Shown here: positions 8,651 through 18,137 of the stretch, piece after piece
How positions within the stretch are numbered: position 1 is the stretch's first letter
Layout: each line of letters opens with the position of its first letter
NCBI RefSeq assembly: GCF_000284515.1
Contig: NC_017668.1
Location: 2,046,001-2,110,000, forward strand
DNA from: Halobacillus halophilus DSM 2266
GTDB taxonomy: Bacteria; Bacillota; Bacilli; Bacillales; Halobacillaceae
Direction: 5' to 3'
Length of the DNA stretch: 64,000 nucleotides
Program-made: the position numbers and the translations under genes
The notes under the pieces: generated by a model
Told to the model about the DNA's origin: nothing
Databases searched by the model: none
Seen by the model: the letters and a program-made list of their open reading frames with translations, nothing else

Positions 8651-9427
8651 ATGGCAAACTGTTCATCTCCTCAAGAAGAAAGACTATGGGAACTATGGAC
8701 AACCAATAAAGATGGGGAAGCTGCTAATCAATTAGTTCAGCTTTATGATTACTTAGTAAGCTACCACGTGCAGAGGATATCTGCTCACTTACCCAAAAGC
8801 GTGAGTAAGGACGATGTCAGAAGCTTAGGAATGCTTGGATTATATGATGCATTGAAGAAGTTCGACACGACAAGAGATTTAAAATTTGACACTTATGCTT
8901 CTTTCAGAATCCGCGGCTCTATTATGGACGGTTTAAGAAAAGAAGACTGGCTCCCACGCTCGGTCCGGGATCGTTCGAAAAAGATTGAGCAGATGACTGA
9001 AAAACTGGAGCAGCGTCTTCAGCGGCCGGTTACTTCGGCGGAAATCGGAAAAGAATTAAATATGACAGCGGCAGAAGTGGAAGAAACGGTAAAAGATTCA
9101 TTATATGCTAATGTTCTTTCAATGGAAGAAAGGCCGAAAGACGGTGGGGAGGAGCATAAAGAAGGAATTGGTTACTCGATCCCTGATGAACAAACCATGA
9201 CGCCTTCTGCATCAATGATTCAAGGTGAGAACTTTCAGGAGCTCGCGACTCAAATTCAAAAGCTTAATGAGAAGGAACAGTTGGTGATCAGTTTATTTTA
9301 CACTGAGGAGCTTACACTAACGGAAATTGGCGAAGTGCTTAACTTAACTACTTCAAGAATCTCTCAAATACACGCAAAGGCCATATTTAAGTTGAAAGCC
9401 GCACTAAGCGATATGATGAACTCTTAA
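8651..9427 (+). CDS. sigD: Flagellar/motility sigma factor SigD (sigma-28)
   Basis: SigD directs RNA polymerase to late flagellar, chemotaxis and autolysin genes. The 258-residue product shows sigma regions 2 (LGLYDALKKFDTTRDLKFDTYASFRIRG split over about 55-85, then DGLRKEDWLPRSVRD), 3 and 4 (LTLTEIGEVLNLTTSRISQIHAKA, helix-turn-helix). The start is ATG 8651, six bases after GAGG at 8641-8644; the frame extends to 8621 without a better site. Length matches B. subtilis SigD (254). It is intact, unlike its two neighbours on either side. Confidence 0.95.
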   Translation: MANCSSPQEERLWELWTTNKDGEAANQLVQLYDYLVSYHVQRISAHLPKSVSKDDVRSLGMLGLYDALKKFDTTRDLKFDTYASFRIRGSIMDGLRKEDWLPRSVRDRSKKIEQMTEKLEQRLQRPVTSAEIGKELNMTAAEVEETVKDSLYANVLSMEERPKDGGEEHKEGIGYSIPDEQTMTPSASMIQGENFQELATQIQKLNEKEQLVISLFYTEELTLTEIGEVLNLTTSRISQIHAKAIFKLKAALSDMMNS

Positions 9428-9443
9428 ATACAAGGGGGAGAGT

Positions 9444-9877
9444 GTGGTGGAAAAACGGAATAAAATAAAGATACCTGGTTCTCAGGATAAGACGAAAGCT
9501 TACATATTATTAATGGCAGTGTACCAGCAGGCTTCTGTTTAAAATCGCGAGGCGCAACATTATGAACAAGTAGAAAAAGATAAACAGAGACGAATGGTCC
9601 TCTAAGGAAAGAATCGCTTTTCTCGCCAGCGAAAATCATTTATGGAGACGGAAGAAGATATTGAAGATTTTACCGACCAGCTTAAACGACTAGAGTGTAA
9701 GATTAGAGACGTAAAAGACGCCAAGGGGCAGGCAGAAGGTAAACTGTTTGATAACGTACAGCCAGGGCTTGGTCAATACGAATCCAGGGTAAAAGTCTCT
9801 ACAACCCGTTAGAAGCTGTAATACATAAAGGGGAAATAGTCCTTCGTCCATTAGAAGACTCCCAACTCCAGGAATAA
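9444..9877 (+). pseudogene. Decayed FapA (DUF342) family gene, only both ends left
   Basis: Many Bacillaceae carry a FapA/DUF342 gene at this place, and its two ends appear to be still readable. A GTG start at 9444/9447 after AAGGGGGAG gives EKRNKIKIPGSQDKTKAYILL, like the N-terminal 'I..D.M.AYL.L' of the family, and stops near 9540. After several stops, a coiled-coil stretch (ETEEDIEDFTDQLKRLECKI, from 9641) appears. Shifted again, IQGKSLYNPLEAVIHKGEIV then LRPLEDSQLQE runs to the stop at 9875-9877, matching the FapA C-terminus (G.....PL......GEIVL.PL). An intact gene would be well over 1 kb. I infer a large internal deletion and at least two frameshifts. Confidence 0.65.
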
Positions 9878-9935
9878 CCAAAAAACAAACGACAAGGTTT
9901 TACGGACCGATCGTGTACAGCAGGTGAAAATCAAG

Positions 9936-10415
9936 ATGTCCACATTCTTATTAGTCATCAGTTTTATTATTGACGGGGTGATAATACTTACCCTTTTAAC
10001 GATCTCCACCAGAGTGGAAAAAAACGAAGAGCTTGAAATGCGCCAGGAGGAAGTAGCTAGAGAAATTGAAGATATGTTTACTTCTTATTTAATGGAAATT
10101 AAAGAAGAGAACAAACGAATGAGCAGTTGGCTTCAGCCCGAAAAGCATTCGATAAATGATCAAAAAACAGAGGGTGGAAAGGCAATTGTCGATGAGTCTA
10201 TATCCTCTAAGCATTATAAGGTAAAATCTTCAGAAGAGCACACTAATTATTCACCACCCCTGTCTAACGAGGGGAAGGACTTTTTTGAACGCAGCGACAA
10301 CTACCGAATTTTAGAGTTAAGAAGAGTAGGATATTCTGTAGATGAGATCGCGAAGAAATTAGACAGAGGTAAAACAGAAATTGAACTATTTATTAAATTT
10401 GAGCAAAAACATTAA
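9936..10415 (+). CDS. swrB: SwrB-like (YlxL) membrane protein, flagellar assembly/swarming
   Basis: SwrB (YlxL) is a single-pass membrane protein that promotes flagellar type III secretion activation in B. subtilis. The 159-residue product has an N-terminal membrane helix (about residues 1-25), a charged coiled-coil-like stretch, a variable hydrophilic linker, and a C-terminal conserved helix pair ILELRRVGYSVDEIAKKLDRG, a helix-turn-helix-like motif shared by YlxL relatives. Position between sigD and rpsB matches B. subtilis. Start: ATG 9936 ten bases after AGGTG; a GTG at 9924 is possible. The assignment rests on context, topology and the C-terminal motif. Confidence 0.72.
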   Translation: MSTFLLVISFIIDGVIILTLLTISTRVEKNEELEMRQEEVAREIEDMFTSYLMEIKEENKRMSSWLQPEKHSINDQKTEGGKAIVDESISSKHYKVKSSEEHTNYSPPLSNEGKDFFERSDNYRILELRRVGYSVDEIAKKLDRGKTEIELFIKFEQKH

Positions 10416-10424
10416 GTGAAAAAC

Positions 10425-10453
10425 TTGATAGAGCTACGGTGGTATGGTATATT
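10425..10453 (+). promoter_or_regulatory. Sigma-A promoter for rpsB
   Basis: TTGATA (10425-10430), a 17-base spacer and TATATT (10448-10453), with an extended -10 TG at 10445-10446. The elements start 9 bases after the swrB stop. It would give a leader of roughly 115 bases before rpsB and frees ribosomal protein expression from the motility operon. Confidence 0.75.
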
Positions 10454-10502
10454 TACTGTCGGTGTCAATACACACGTCTTTGGATTCTTTTATAGGTTGC
10501 TC

Positions 10503-10520
10503 TTACAAAAGAGTTTGTAA
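10503..10520 (+). other. Hairpin in the rpsB leader
   Basis: TTACAAA, a four-base loop AGAG, and TTTGTAA form a perfect 7-bp stem 55 bases before rpsB. No T-run follows, so it is not a terminator. It may belong to an autoregulatory S2 leader structure; this is inference. Confidence 0.4.
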
Positions 10521-10575
10521 AAGAAAATGATAAAGGCGGAGGATACTAAAAATAAACCAAACAGGAGGAACAATT

Positions 10576-11313
10576 ATGTCTGCAATTTCTATGAAACAGC
10601 TTTTAGAAGCTGGTGTTCATTTTGGACACCAAACCCGTCGCTGGAACCCGAAGATGAAAAAATATATCTTCACGGAGCGTAACGGAATTTATATCATCGA
10701 CCTTCAAAAAACCGTTAAGAAGGTAGATGAAGCATTTAATTTTGTGAAAGATGTAGCCGCTAATGGTGGAAACATTCTTTTCGTAGGTACTAAAAAACAA
10801 GCCCAGGATACTGTACGTGACGAAGCAACTCGTTGCGGCATGTATTACATCAACCAACGTTGGTTGGGCGGAACTCTTACAAACTTCGAAACAATCCGTA
10901 AGCGTATCAATCGTTTGAAAGATATTGAGCGTATGGAAGAGGACGGTACAACAGATGTACTTCCTAAAAAAGAAGTTGTTGACATGCTTAAAGAAAAAGA
11001 TCGTCTAGTTAAATTCCTAGGTGGTATTAAAGAAATGAAGAGTATTCCAGATGCAATGTTTGTCATCGATCCTCGGAAAGAGCGCATTGCGATTGCGGAA
11101 GCTCATAAATTAGACATTCCTGTTGTAGGTATGGTTGACACAAACTGTGACCCGGACGAAATTGATTACGTTATCCCGGCAAATGATGACGCAATCCGTG
11201 CCGTTAAGCTGCTTACTTCTAAAATGGCAGATGCTGTCCTTGAAGCTAAGCAAGGAGAAGAAACTGAAGTTACAGAAGAAGTAGAAGCTCAAGTAGAAGC
11301 TGCTAAAGAGTAA
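10576..11313 (+). CDS. rpsB: 30S ribosomal protein S2
   Basis: S2 binds the 30S subunit at the head-body junction and recruits S1-type function. The 245-residue protein starts with [23 protein letters not shown], the S2 signature, and includes the GGxLTNF and [12 protein letters not shown] motifs. Its C-terminal 25 residues are Glu-rich ([18 protein letters not shown]), an acidic tail of a kind often seen in salt-adapted bacilli. An AGGAGG ribosome site at 10563-10568 sets the start. A hairpin with T-run follows directly, then tsf. Confidence 0.98.
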   Translation: MSAISMKQLLEAGVHFGHQTRRWNPKMKKYIFTERNGIYIIDLQKTVKKVDEAFNFVKDVAANGGNILFVGTKKQAQDTVRDEATRCGMYYINQRWLGGTLTNFETIRKRINRLKDIERMEEDGTTDVLPKKEVVDMLKEKDRLVKFLGGIKEMKSIPDAMFVIDPRKERIAIAEAHKLDIPVVGMVDTNCDPDEIDYVIPANDDAIRAVKLLTSKMADAVLEAKQGEETEVTEEVEAQVEAAKE

Positions 11314-11325
11314 TGAAGTTTCAGG

Positions 11326-11361
11326 AGGTGATAAGGGGGAATTCCTTTTATCACCTTTTTT
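11326..11361 (+). terminator. Intrinsic terminator/attenuator after rpsB
   Basis: GGTGATAA pairs with TTATCACC around a GGGG/CC-containing inner part, followed by six T. It lies 13 bases after the rpsB stop and should reduce read-through into tsf. Confidence 0.75.
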
Positions 11362-11372
11362 AAAGAAGAAAT

Positions 11373-11397
11373 GCACCTGGACTTCGGTCCAAGGTGC
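11373..11397 (+). other. UUCG tetraloop hairpin before tsf
   Basis: GCACCT GGAC, the loop TTCG, GTCC, a bulged A and AGGTGC form a 10-bp stem closed by the very stable C(UUCG)G loop. It lies 42 bases before the tsf start and lacks a T-run, so it looks like an mRNA-stabilising or processing element rather than a terminator. Confidence 0.6.
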
Positions 11398-11439
11398 TAA
11401 ACATAATAAAATTAGTTCAACTCATAAGGAGGCTTTACA

Positions 11440-12324
11440 ATGGCTGTAAACGCTAAAATGGTAAAAGAACTTCGTGAAAAAACTGGTGCTGGAATGATGG
11501 ATTGTAAGAAAGCACTAACTGAAACAGACGGAAACATGGAAGAAGCAATGGCTTGGCTTCGTGAAAAAGGAATTTCCAAAGCGCAGAAAAAAGCAGACCG
11601 TGTAGCTGCTGAAGGTGCTGCTGCAATTGAAGTCTCAGGTAACACAGCTGTTCTTTTCGAAGTAAACTGTGAAACAGATTTCGTAACAAAAAATGATCAG
11701 TTTAAAAAATTGCTTCAAGAACTTGGACAACACCTTGTCAATCAAAAGCCAGCAACAGTTGAAGAAGCTCTAGAGCAGAAACTTCATGGTGAAGGCGAAG
11801 TACTAAGCAGCTATATTACAGATGTAGTAGCTAAAATTGGCGAGAAAATCTCCCTGCGCCGCTTCTCTATCCAGGAGAAAACGGATAATGACGCTTTTGG
11901 TGCTTATCTTCACATGGGCGGTAACATTGGTGTTCTTACTGTACTTGAAGGTTCTACAGATGAAGCTGCAGCGAAAGATGTAGCTATGCACATCGCAGCT
12001 GTAAATCCTCGTTATGTTTCAACAGATGCTATTCCTGAAGAAGAAATCAACAGTGAGCGCGAAATGCTTAAGACTCAGGCGCTTAATGAAGGAAAGCCTG
12101 AAAATATTGTTGAGAAAATGGTAGAAGGCCGTCTGAATAAATTCTTCCAGGAAATTTGCTTACTTGAACAGGACTTTGTTAAAGATCCTGATCAAAAAGT
12201 GAAGCAGTTCGTTAAGTCTTCCGGCGGATCTGTTAATTCTTTCCAACGTTTTGAAGTAGGCGAAGGAATGCAGAAACGTGAAGAAAACTTTGCTGATGAA
12301 GTAATGAGCCAAGTTAAAAAATAA
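11440..12324 (+). CDS. tsf: Translation elongation factor Ts
   Basis: EF-Ts is the nucleotide exchange factor for EF-Tu. The 294-residue protein begins with the UBA-like domain ([19 protein letters not shown]), followed by the core signature [11 protein letters not shown] and the dimerisation/coiled-coil module. An AAGGAGG ribosome site at 11427-11433 sets the start. It pairs with rpsB as in nearly all bacteria; two hairpins separate them. The length and all signature motifs are normal. Confidence 0.98.
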   Translation: MAVNAKMVKELREKTGAGMMDCKKALTETDGNMEEAMAWLREKGISKAQKKADRVAAEGAAAIEVSGNTAVLFEVNCETDFVTKNDQFKKLLQELGQHLVNQKPATVEEALEQKLHGEGEVLSSYITDVVAKIGEKISLRRFSIQEKTDNDAFGAYLHMGGNIGVLTVLEGSTDEAAAKDVAMHIAAVNPRYVSTDAIPEEEINSEREMLKTQALNEGKPENIVEKMVEGRLNKFFQEICLLEQDFVKDPDQKVKQFVKSSGGSVNSFQRFEVGEGMQKREENFADEVMSQVKK

Positions 12325-12336
12325 TGACTGCTGAGG

Positions 12337-12369
12337 ATAGGGGACACACATGGCGTGTTCCCTATTTTC
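12337..12369 (+). terminator. Hairpin/weak terminator between tsf and pyrH
   Basis: ATAGGG(G)ACAC pairs with GTGT(T)CCCTAT around a seven-base loop, followed by TTTTC. The short T-tract suggests partial termination or attenuation. Confidence 0.6.
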
Positions 12370-12439
12370 AAAGGCTACATAACGTTAAGGAATTTGTAGC
12401 AGACCAACTTAAAGAATAGCAATTACCCGGGAGGTTACT

Positions 12440-13162
12440 ATGACTACTGCTCGTTATCGTCGTATTGTACTGAAACTCAGCGGAGAGGCTTTGAGCGGCG
12501 AAGCTGGTTTCGGACTAGAACCAAGTATTATCCAATCTGTTTCACGTCAAGTGAAAGAAGTGGCCGAGCTCGGTGTAGAAATTGCCGTGGTTGTCGGTGG
12601 CGGCAACATCTGGCGCGGAAAAGTCGGCAGTGAAATGGGTATGGATCGTGCCAATGCCGATTATATGGGAATGCTGGCTACTGTAATGAATTCTCTTGCA
12701 TTGCAGGACAGTTTAGAGAACCAGGGCATCCCGACCCGTGTTCAAACTTCAATTGAAATGAGACAAGTAGCTGAGCCTTATATTAGACGTAAAGCTATAC
12801 GTCATTTAGAAAAAAAGCGCGTTGTGATTTTTGCGGCAGGAACCGGAAACCCATATTTTTCAACTGATACAACTGCAGCTCTTAGAGCAGCCGAAATAGA
12901 AGCAGATGTTATTCTTATGGCAAAAAATAATGTAGACGGCGTATACAACGACGACCCTAAGCTGAATGAAAATGCAACGAAATACGACCAGCTCTCCTAT
13001 ATGGATGTTTTAAATGAGGGGCTTGGAGTTATGGACTCAACAGCATCCTCATTATGTATGGACAATGATATTGATTTACTGGTATTCTCTATTATGGAGG
13101 AAGGTAATATCAAGAAAGCCGTAATGGGTGAAAATATTGGAACGATTGTAAGGGGGAAATAA
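12440..13162 (+). CDS. pyrH: Uridylate kinase (UMP kinase)
   Basis: PyrH phosphorylates UMP to UDP in pyrimidine nucleotide supply and is a hexameric amino-acid-kinase-fold enzyme. The 240 residues show [15 protein letters not shown] at the N-terminus (phosphate-binding Lys), [10 protein letters not shown], the [15 protein letters not shown] segment and the TDTTAALRA nucleotide site. The start follows GGGAGG at 12430-12435. It is two bases upstream of frr, the usual tsf-pyrH-frr order. Confidence 0.98.
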   Translation: MTTARYRRIVLKLSGEALSGEAGFGLEPSIIQSVSRQVKEVAELGVEIAVVVGGGNIWRGKVGSEMGMDRANADYMGMLATVMNSLALQDSLENQGIPTRVQTSIEMRQVAEPYIRRKAIRHLEKKRVVIFAAGTGNPYFSTDTTAALRAAEIEADVILMAKNNVDGVYNDDPKLNENATKYDQLSYMDVLNEGLGVMDSTASSLCMDNDIDLLVFSIMEEGNIKKAVMGENIGTIVRGK

Positions 13163-13164
13163 TC

Positions 13165-13722
13165 ATGTCTAAAGCAGTGATTAATGAGACAAATCAACAA
13201 ATGGAACAAGCCGTACAAGCTTTCTCTCGTCAGCTTGCTACTGTAAGAGCAGGCCGTGCAAACCCGGCTATTCTGGACAATGTATATGTAGACTACTATG
13301 GTGCTGCCACACCTTTGAACCAGTTAGCTCAAGTTGGCGCTCCAGAGCCTCGCTTGCTGGTTATCACTCCATATGATAAATCAGCAATTGCGGAAATTGA
13401 AAAAGCAATTCAGAAAGCAGACCTTGGACTGTCTCCTTCCAGCGATGGTAATGTCGTTCGTATTAACATTCCATCTTTAACCGAAGAACGCCGTAAAGAC
13501 TTAGCTAAAGTAGTTGGCAAATATACGGAAGAAGCAAAAGTGCAGGTTCGAAACATTCGTCGTGAATCCAACGATCGTTTGAAAAAACTTGAAAAAGAGG
13601 GAGAACTAACTGAAGATGATCTCCGTTCCTATCATGATGACGTGCAGAAAGCTACGGACAAGCACGTTGAGAAAATCGATCAGTTGGCTAAAACGAAAGA
13701 AGAAGAGATCATGGAAGTATAA
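13165..13722 (+). CDS. frr: Ribosome recycling factor
   Basis: RRF splits post-termination ribosomes together with EF-G. The 185-residue product has the family pattern: an N-terminal helix with [19 protein letters not shown], domain [18 protein letters not shown], then [20 protein letters not shown] and a long C-terminal helix. The ribosome site AAGGGGG overlaps the end of pyrH. A strong terminator closes the operon 37 bases downstream. Confidence 0.98.
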   Translation: MSKAVINETNQQMEQAVQAFSRQLATVRAGRANPAILDNVYVDYYGAATPLNQLAQVGAPEPRLLVITPYDKSAIAEIEKAIQKADLGLSPSSDGNVVRINIPSLTEERRKDLAKVVGKYTEEAKVQVRNIRRESNDRLKKLEKEGELTEDDLRSYHDDVQKATDKHVEKIDQLAKTKEEEIMEV

Positions 13723-13758
13723 TCTGCTTCATTTTCAGATATGCCAATAGGTATATAG

Positions 13759-13793
13759 AGCCGCGCTGTAGATGTTAGGCAGCGCGGCTTTTT
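13759..13793 (+). terminator. Intrinsic terminator after frr
   Basis: AGCCGCGCTG pairs perfectly with CAGCGCGGCT, loop of about ten bases, followed by a T5 run. It ends the rpsB-tsf-pyrH-frr unit. Confidence 0.9.
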
Positions 13794-14004
13794 ATGTTAG
13801 GTCTGTTATGCTCCCTTGTAGATAAACAGTCCTTTGGTAGTAGTAATATGGATTAATGAGCGCTTCTTCCCTAAGCGTTTGAGAAGTGAAACGATTTTTC
13901 TGCCTCTGCGCTTTCTTTTGCACAGGTCTTTATGTCGTGCTCAGCATGTTGTAGGATTATAGTATATAATAGAAAGATGGAAGAAACGGACTGGAGGATC
14001 AAGT
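13794..14004 (+). other. Gene-free stretch with probable uppS promoter -10
   Basis: No coding potential is seen between the frr terminator and uppS. A consensus TATAAT is present at 13965-13970, 34 bases before uppS, but I see no good -35 at the right distance. Initiation here is likely but only half supported. Confidence 0.4.
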
Positions 14005-14772
14005 ATGCCACTCAAGTTTCCATTTACAAAAAACAAGAAAGAAATTAAGCCACAGCCTCTAGGTCTTGAACAAAGCCATTTGCCCCAGCATGTAGCGATT
14101 ATCATGGACGGAAATGGACGTTGGGCTAAAAACCGTAATATGCCGCGAATTGCCGGCCATAAAGAAGGGATGGGCGTGGTTAAAAAGATTGTGCGTCATG
14201 CATCAGATATTGGTGTCAAAGTTTTAACGCTTTATGCATTTTCTACCGAAAACTGGAAACGCCCTAAAAATGAAGTTGATTTCTTAATGAAATTACCTGT
14301 AGATTTTCTAAATACATATTTGCCAGAACTCATTGAGAGAAATGTCCAAGTCAGGACAATTGGTGATTTTAACGTTCTGCCTCCACATACAAAAAAAGCA
14401 GTTCAGGAAGCTACAGAGAAGACTCAGCACAATGATGGGCTTATTCTAAATTTCGCCTTAAACTATGGCAGCCGTTATGAAATGATCAATGCAGTGAAGC
14501 AAATAGCTGCTCAAGTAGAAGAGGGAGAACTAAGCAGTGAAGATATTAACGAAGAATTATTCACTTCTAATCTGTACACATGTGAACTAATTGAGCCTGA
14601 TTTATTAATTCGGACAAGTGGAGAACAGCGTTTGAGCAACTTTTTATTATGGCAGTTAGCTTATGCAGAATTCTGGTTCACTGAAGTATATTGGCCTGAT
14701 TTTGATGAGAGTCATTTCGAAAAGGCGCTGCTAGATTACCAAAAAAGGAAACGTCGTTATGGCGGAGTATAA
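14005..14772 (+). CDS. uppS: Undecaprenyl diphosphate synthase (isoprenyl transferase)
   Basis: UppS condenses isopentenyl diphosphate onto farnesyl diphosphate in cis to make the C55 carrier lipid for peptidoglycan and teichoic acids. The catalytic Asp35 sits in HVAIIMDGNGRWAK; LYAFSTENWKRP and LLIRTSGEQRLSNFLLWQLA are the other substrate-binding signatures. 255 residues is normal. The start follows CTGGAGG. cdsA follows after 16 bases, so lipid-carrier and phospholipid synthesis are co-transcribed. Confidence 0.97.
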   Translation: MPLKFPFTKNKKEIKPQPLGLEQSHLPQHVAIIMDGNGRWAKNRNMPRIAGHKEGMGVVKKIVRHASDIGVKVLTLYAFSTENWKRPKNEVDFLMKLPVDFLNTYLPELIERNVQVRTIGDFNVLPPHTKKAVQEATEKTQHNDGLILNFALNYGSRYEMINAVKQIAAQVEEGELSSEDINEELFTSNLYTCELIEPDLLIRTSGEQRLSNFLLWQLAYAEFWFTEVYWPDFDESHFEKALLDYQKRKRRYGGV

Positions 14773-14788
14773 GGTGTGAACGTATGTT

Positions 14789-15589
14789 ATGAAACAACGG
14801 ACAATAACGGCCGTAGTTGCGGCCCTAATTTTTTTACCGATCGTTATGACCGGTGGAATACCATTCAGAATATTTATTTATATCATTGCAAGTATCGCTT
14901 TACTGGAACTTGTAAGAATGAAGAAAATTTCTCGTTACTCTGTACCGTCTGGGCTGGGGTTGTTATTAATGTGGGCGCTTATGTTTCCTTACAGAGACCT
15001 CGGTGCTTATATAGACGCGGAAAATTTAATTACAAAATCGGAAATTACGTTACTGGCTGTTCTAGTACTGCTTAGCTACACCGTCCTCGTAAAAAATCGT
15101 TTTACGTTTGACGACGCCGGGTTCCTATTATTATCAGCTATCTATATAGGGATGGGTTTTAATTATTTAATAGAAACGCGTGAAGCGGACCTTTCTTATA
15201 TTTTCTTTGCTTTGTTTGTAGTCTGGTCTACAGATACGGGTGCCTATGTGTTTGGAAGAACTTTTGGAAAACACAAATTATGGCCTCAGATTAGTCCTAA
15301 AAAAACAATTGAAGGTTCCGTCGGCGGTGTCCTTCTGGCAGTTTTGGTTGCCATAATTTTTCAGTTAATCGCTCCACTGGAGCATTCTCTCTTCATCGTA
15401 ATTCTCGTTACTATACTTGTTTCGATAGCGGGCCAGATTGGAGATTTAGTGGAATCGGCGTTCAAACGTCACTATGCGGTTAAAGATTCAGGGAAAATCC
15501 TTCCTGGACATGGTGGTGTACTTGATCGGTTTGACAGTTTGATATTCATTCTGCCAATTCTTCACCTCATTAATTTCATTTCAATATAG
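14789..15589 (+). CDS. cdsA: Phosphatidate cytidylyltransferase
   Basis: CdsA makes CDP-diacylglycerol from phosphatidate and CTP, feeding pgsA and other phospholipid branches. The 266-residue protein is almost wholly hydrophobic, with about seven or eight membrane segments, and ends with the family signature: [20 protein letters not shown] followed by GVLDRFDS. A short upstream ATG at 14783 is in a closed frame. The ribosome site is weak (AAGGTGTGAACG), in keeping with coupling to uppS. Confidence 0.95.
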   Translation: MKQRTITAVVAALIFLPIVMTGGIPFRIFIYIIASIALLELVRMKKISRYSVPSGLGLLLMWALMFPYRDLGAYIDAENLITKSEITLLAVLVLLSYTVLVKNRFTFDDAGFLLLSAIYIGMGFNYLIETREADLSYIFFALFVVWSTDTGAYVFGRTFGKHKLWPQISPKKTIEGSVGGVLLAVLVAIIFQLIAPLEHSLFIVILVTILVSIAGQIGDLVESAFKRHYAVKDSGKILPGHGGVLDRFDSLIFILPILHLINFISI

Positions 15590-15604
15590 AAAGGAGAGCG
15601 AATG

Positions 15605-16750
15605 ATGAAGCAAATAACTTTGCTGGGCGCCACAGGGTCTATTGGCTTGCAAACCCTGGATGTAATCCGCCTGCACCCTGAAGAATTCTCCCTCCATTCT
15701 ATGGCCTTTGGACGGAATATCGAGAAAGCCTTACCCCTTATCAAGGAATTTGAACCTCGCTTAATAGTGGTACAGGATGAAGAGACAAAGAAAAGCTTAG
15801 CAGGTCATGTGAATGGAACTCCTATTCTTACAGGAAGTGGAGGTATGATTGAAGCGAGCGTTGCAGATGAAGTGGATGTAGTAGTAAATGCTGTAATGGG
15901 AAGTATAGGTCTCCCAGCAACACTAAAAGCTATCCAGGCTAAGAAGTTAATTGCCATCGCTAATAAAGAAACGCTCGTAACCGCCGGGCATCTGGTTATG
16001 GCAGAAGCTCATAAACACAACGTAGAATTATTACCTGTGGATAGTGAACACTCCGCTATATACCAATCCCTAAATGGTGAACGTAAGGAAGACATTCATA
16101 AGTTAATTATTACGGCATCTGGTGGGAGTTTCAGGGACAACACAAGAGAAGAACTTGCAGGAGTGACGGTTAAAGATGCTTTAAATCACCCAAACTGGAG
16201 TATGGGTGCAAAAATTACGATTGACTCTGCTTCTATGATGAATAAAGGGTTAGAAGTCATCGAGGCGCATTGGCTTTTTGATGTACCTTATGACCAGATC
16301 CATGTTATTCTTCATAGAGAGAGTGTCATTCACTCGATGGTCGAGTATGTAGATGGAAGTGTCATGGCGCAGCTTGGAACACCTGATATGAAGGTGCCGA
16401 TCCAATATGCTTTAACTTATCCGGAACGACTGAATTTACCTATTACCAAACAGCTTAATTTAGAGGAAATCGCTACTCTGAACTTTGAAAAAATGGATTT
16501 TGAGCGCTTTCCATGTCTGAGAATGGCATATGAAGCAGGACGTGCAGGAGGGTCAATGACTACTGTGTTGAATGCAGCAAATGAAGAAGCCGTTCAGTTG
16601 TTTTTAGAAGGAAAAATTTCATTTCTGGATATAGAAAAGAAGATCGAACAATCTTTAGAAATGCACGATCGTATTCATAACCCTGACTTGTCTACCATAC
16701 TTTCTATTGACGAGGAAACCAGGAAACGAGTTCGTTTCCATTTAAATTAA
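15605..16750 (+). CDS. dxr: 1-deoxy-D-xylulose 5-phosphate reductoisomerase
   Basis: Dxr carries out the first committed step of the methylerythritol phosphate pathway, giving isoprenoid precursors used by UppS just upstream. The NADPH-binding motif [12 protein letters not shown] is at the N-terminus; [11 protein letters not shown] and [20 protein letters not shown] are the metal- and substrate-site regions. I chose ATG 15605, eight bases after AAGGAG; ATG 15602 is equally open. Length 381 residues is usual for the family. Confidence 0.96.
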   Translation: MKQITLLGATGSIGLQTLDVIRLHPEEFSLHSMAFGRNIEKALPLIKEFEPRLIVVQDEETKKSLAGHVNGTPILTGSGGMIEASVADEVDVVVNAVMGSIGLPATLKAIQAKKLIAIANKETLVTAGHLVMAEAHKHNVELLPVDSEHSAIYQSLNGERKEDIHKLIITASGGSFRDNTREELAGVTVKDALNHPNWSMGAKITIDSASMMNKGLEVIEAHWLFDVPYDQIHVILHRESVIHSMVEYVDGSVMAQLGTPDMKVPIQYALTYPERLNLPITKQLNLEEIATLNFEKMDFERFPCLRMAYEAGRAGGSMTTVLNAANEEAVQLFLEGKISFLDIEKKIEQSLEMHDRIHNPDLSTILSIDEETRKRVRFHLN

Positions 16751-16766
16751 AAGGAAGGTGCTTCAT

Positions 16767-18023
16767 TTGACTACAGTGATTGCATTTGTACTCATGTTCG
16801 GACTACTGGTGTTTGTGCATGAGTGGGGGCATCTGATTTTTGCTAAGCGAGCTGGCATGCTTGCACGTGAATTTGCAATTGGCTTTGGGCCAAAAATATT
16901 TGCTTTCACAAAAAATGAGACGTTGTACACGATTCGTCTTCTGCCTATTGGCGGGTATGTACGTGTAGCTGGCGAGGATCCTGAACTAGTTGAATTAAAG
17001 GCAGGGCATCATGTAGGTCTTGAGTTCAATGATCTAGGAAAAGTAAAACGGATTATTGTGAATAACAAATCCAAACATCCCCATGCGCGGGTCATTGAGG
17101 TAGAAAGAGCGGACCTTGATCATCGTTTAATGATTGAAGGTTACGAAATTGATGAGGATGAGAGATTGGCATTTGAAGTAGACCCGAAAGCTATGTTCGT
17201 CATGGACGAAAAAGAAACCCAAATCGCCCCTTACGATCGTCAATTTGCTTCTAAATCCGTCCCGCAAAGAGCGATGCAGCTTTTCGCTGGACCTCTTATG
17301 AACTTTGTACTGGCTATTGTTCTTTTCCTGATTCTTGGCTTTATTCAAGGTGTCCCGTCCAATCAAGCGGTACTTGGTGAAATTCAAGAAGGTTCTCCCG
17401 CAGAATCTTCAGGGCTGCAAAAAGGTGATGAAGTGATCGCCATTGATGGAGAATCCGTGAGCAGCTGGGAAGAATTCACCACTATTGTACGCAGTCACCC
17501 GTCTGAGGAAATTGTGATAACTGTTGAAAGAGAGGGTCAGACTGAGCAAATTGCTGTTACTCCAGCAACCTTGGAGAATCAGGATATGAAGATTGGCCAG
17601 GTAGGAGTAGCCCAAACTTTTGAAGATTCTTTCTTTAAAAAGATTACCTTCGGCTTCACTCAAACCTATGAATGGTCTACTTTAATTTTAACGAACCTTG
17701 GTAAACTGGTGACCGGCCAATTTTCCCTCGACATGTTATCCGGCCCTGTAGGCATATATGATGCCACAGATCAGGTAGTAAAAACGGGATTAACAAACTT
17801 TATCATGTGGACAGCGATTCTAAGCATTAATCTAGGTATTGTAAATTTACTTCCACTTCCAGCCCTTGATGGCGGGCGCTTACTGTTCGTCGGTTTAGAA
17901 GGGGTGCGCGGAAAACCGATTGATCCTCAGAAAGAGGGTATTGTGCACTTTATCGGATTTGCTTTATTAATGTTGTTAATGCTGCTTGTTACATGGAATG
18001 ATATCCAACGACTATTCTTGTAA
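16767..18023 (+). CDS. rseP: Site-2 intramembrane metalloprotease RseP (RasP)
   Basis: RseP/RasP cleaves membrane substrates such as anti-sigma factors and signal-peptide remnants. The zinc motif HEWGH is at residues 18-22 in the first membrane helix; a PDZ domain (about 190-270) and the third ligand region [11 protein letters not shown] near the C-terminus follow, with four membrane segments in all. I chose TTG 16767 eight bases after GGAAGG; GTG 16758 lies on top of that site. Length is 418 residues (B. subtilis RasP is 422). Confidence 0.94.
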   Translation: MTTVIAFVLMFGLLVFVHEWGHLIFAKRAGMLAREFAIGFGPKIFAFTKNETLYTIRLLPIGGYVRVAGEDPELVELKAGHHVGLEFNDLGKVKRIIVNNKSKHPHARVIEVERADLDHRLMIEGYEIDEDERLAFEVDPKAMFVMDEKETQIAPYDRQFASKSVPQRAMQLFAGPLMNFVLAIVLFLILGFIQGVPSNQAVLGEIQEGSPAESSGLQKGDEVIAIDGESVSSWEEFTTIVRSHPSEEIVITVEREGQTEQIAVTPATLENQDMKIGQVGVAQTFEDSFFKKITFGFTQTYEWSTLILTNLGKLVTGQFSLDMLSGPVGIYDATDQVVKTGLTNFIMWTAILSINLGIVNLLPLPALDGGRLLFVGLEGVRGKPIDPQKEGIVHFIGFALLMLLMLLVTWNDIQRLFL

Positions 18024-18030
18024 AATAAAG

Positions 18031-18082
18031 AGCTGGAAGCCGGTGGAGACAACAGCTCTCTTCGGCTTCCGGCTTGCTTTTT
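18031..18082 (+). terminator. Intrinsic terminator after rseP
   Basis: A 12-bp stem pairs 18031-18042 with 18063-18074 (one G-U pair) around a 20-base loop, followed by GCTTTTT. It separates rseP from proS. Confidence 0.75.
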
Positions 18083-18137
18083 AAGTAAATAAACCTATAA
18101 AGTAATATTATTAATTCACAGAACTGAGGTGCATCTA

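Noticed and set aside
9424-9881. Two minus-strand open frames in the sigD-swrB gap
   Set aside because: Hydrophobic mixtures without ribosome sites; the plus strand holds recognisable FapA-like pieces, which explains the interval better.
14776-15075. Open frame of 99 codons in cdsA
   Set aside because: It overlaps cdsA in another frame; cdsA has clear family motifs.
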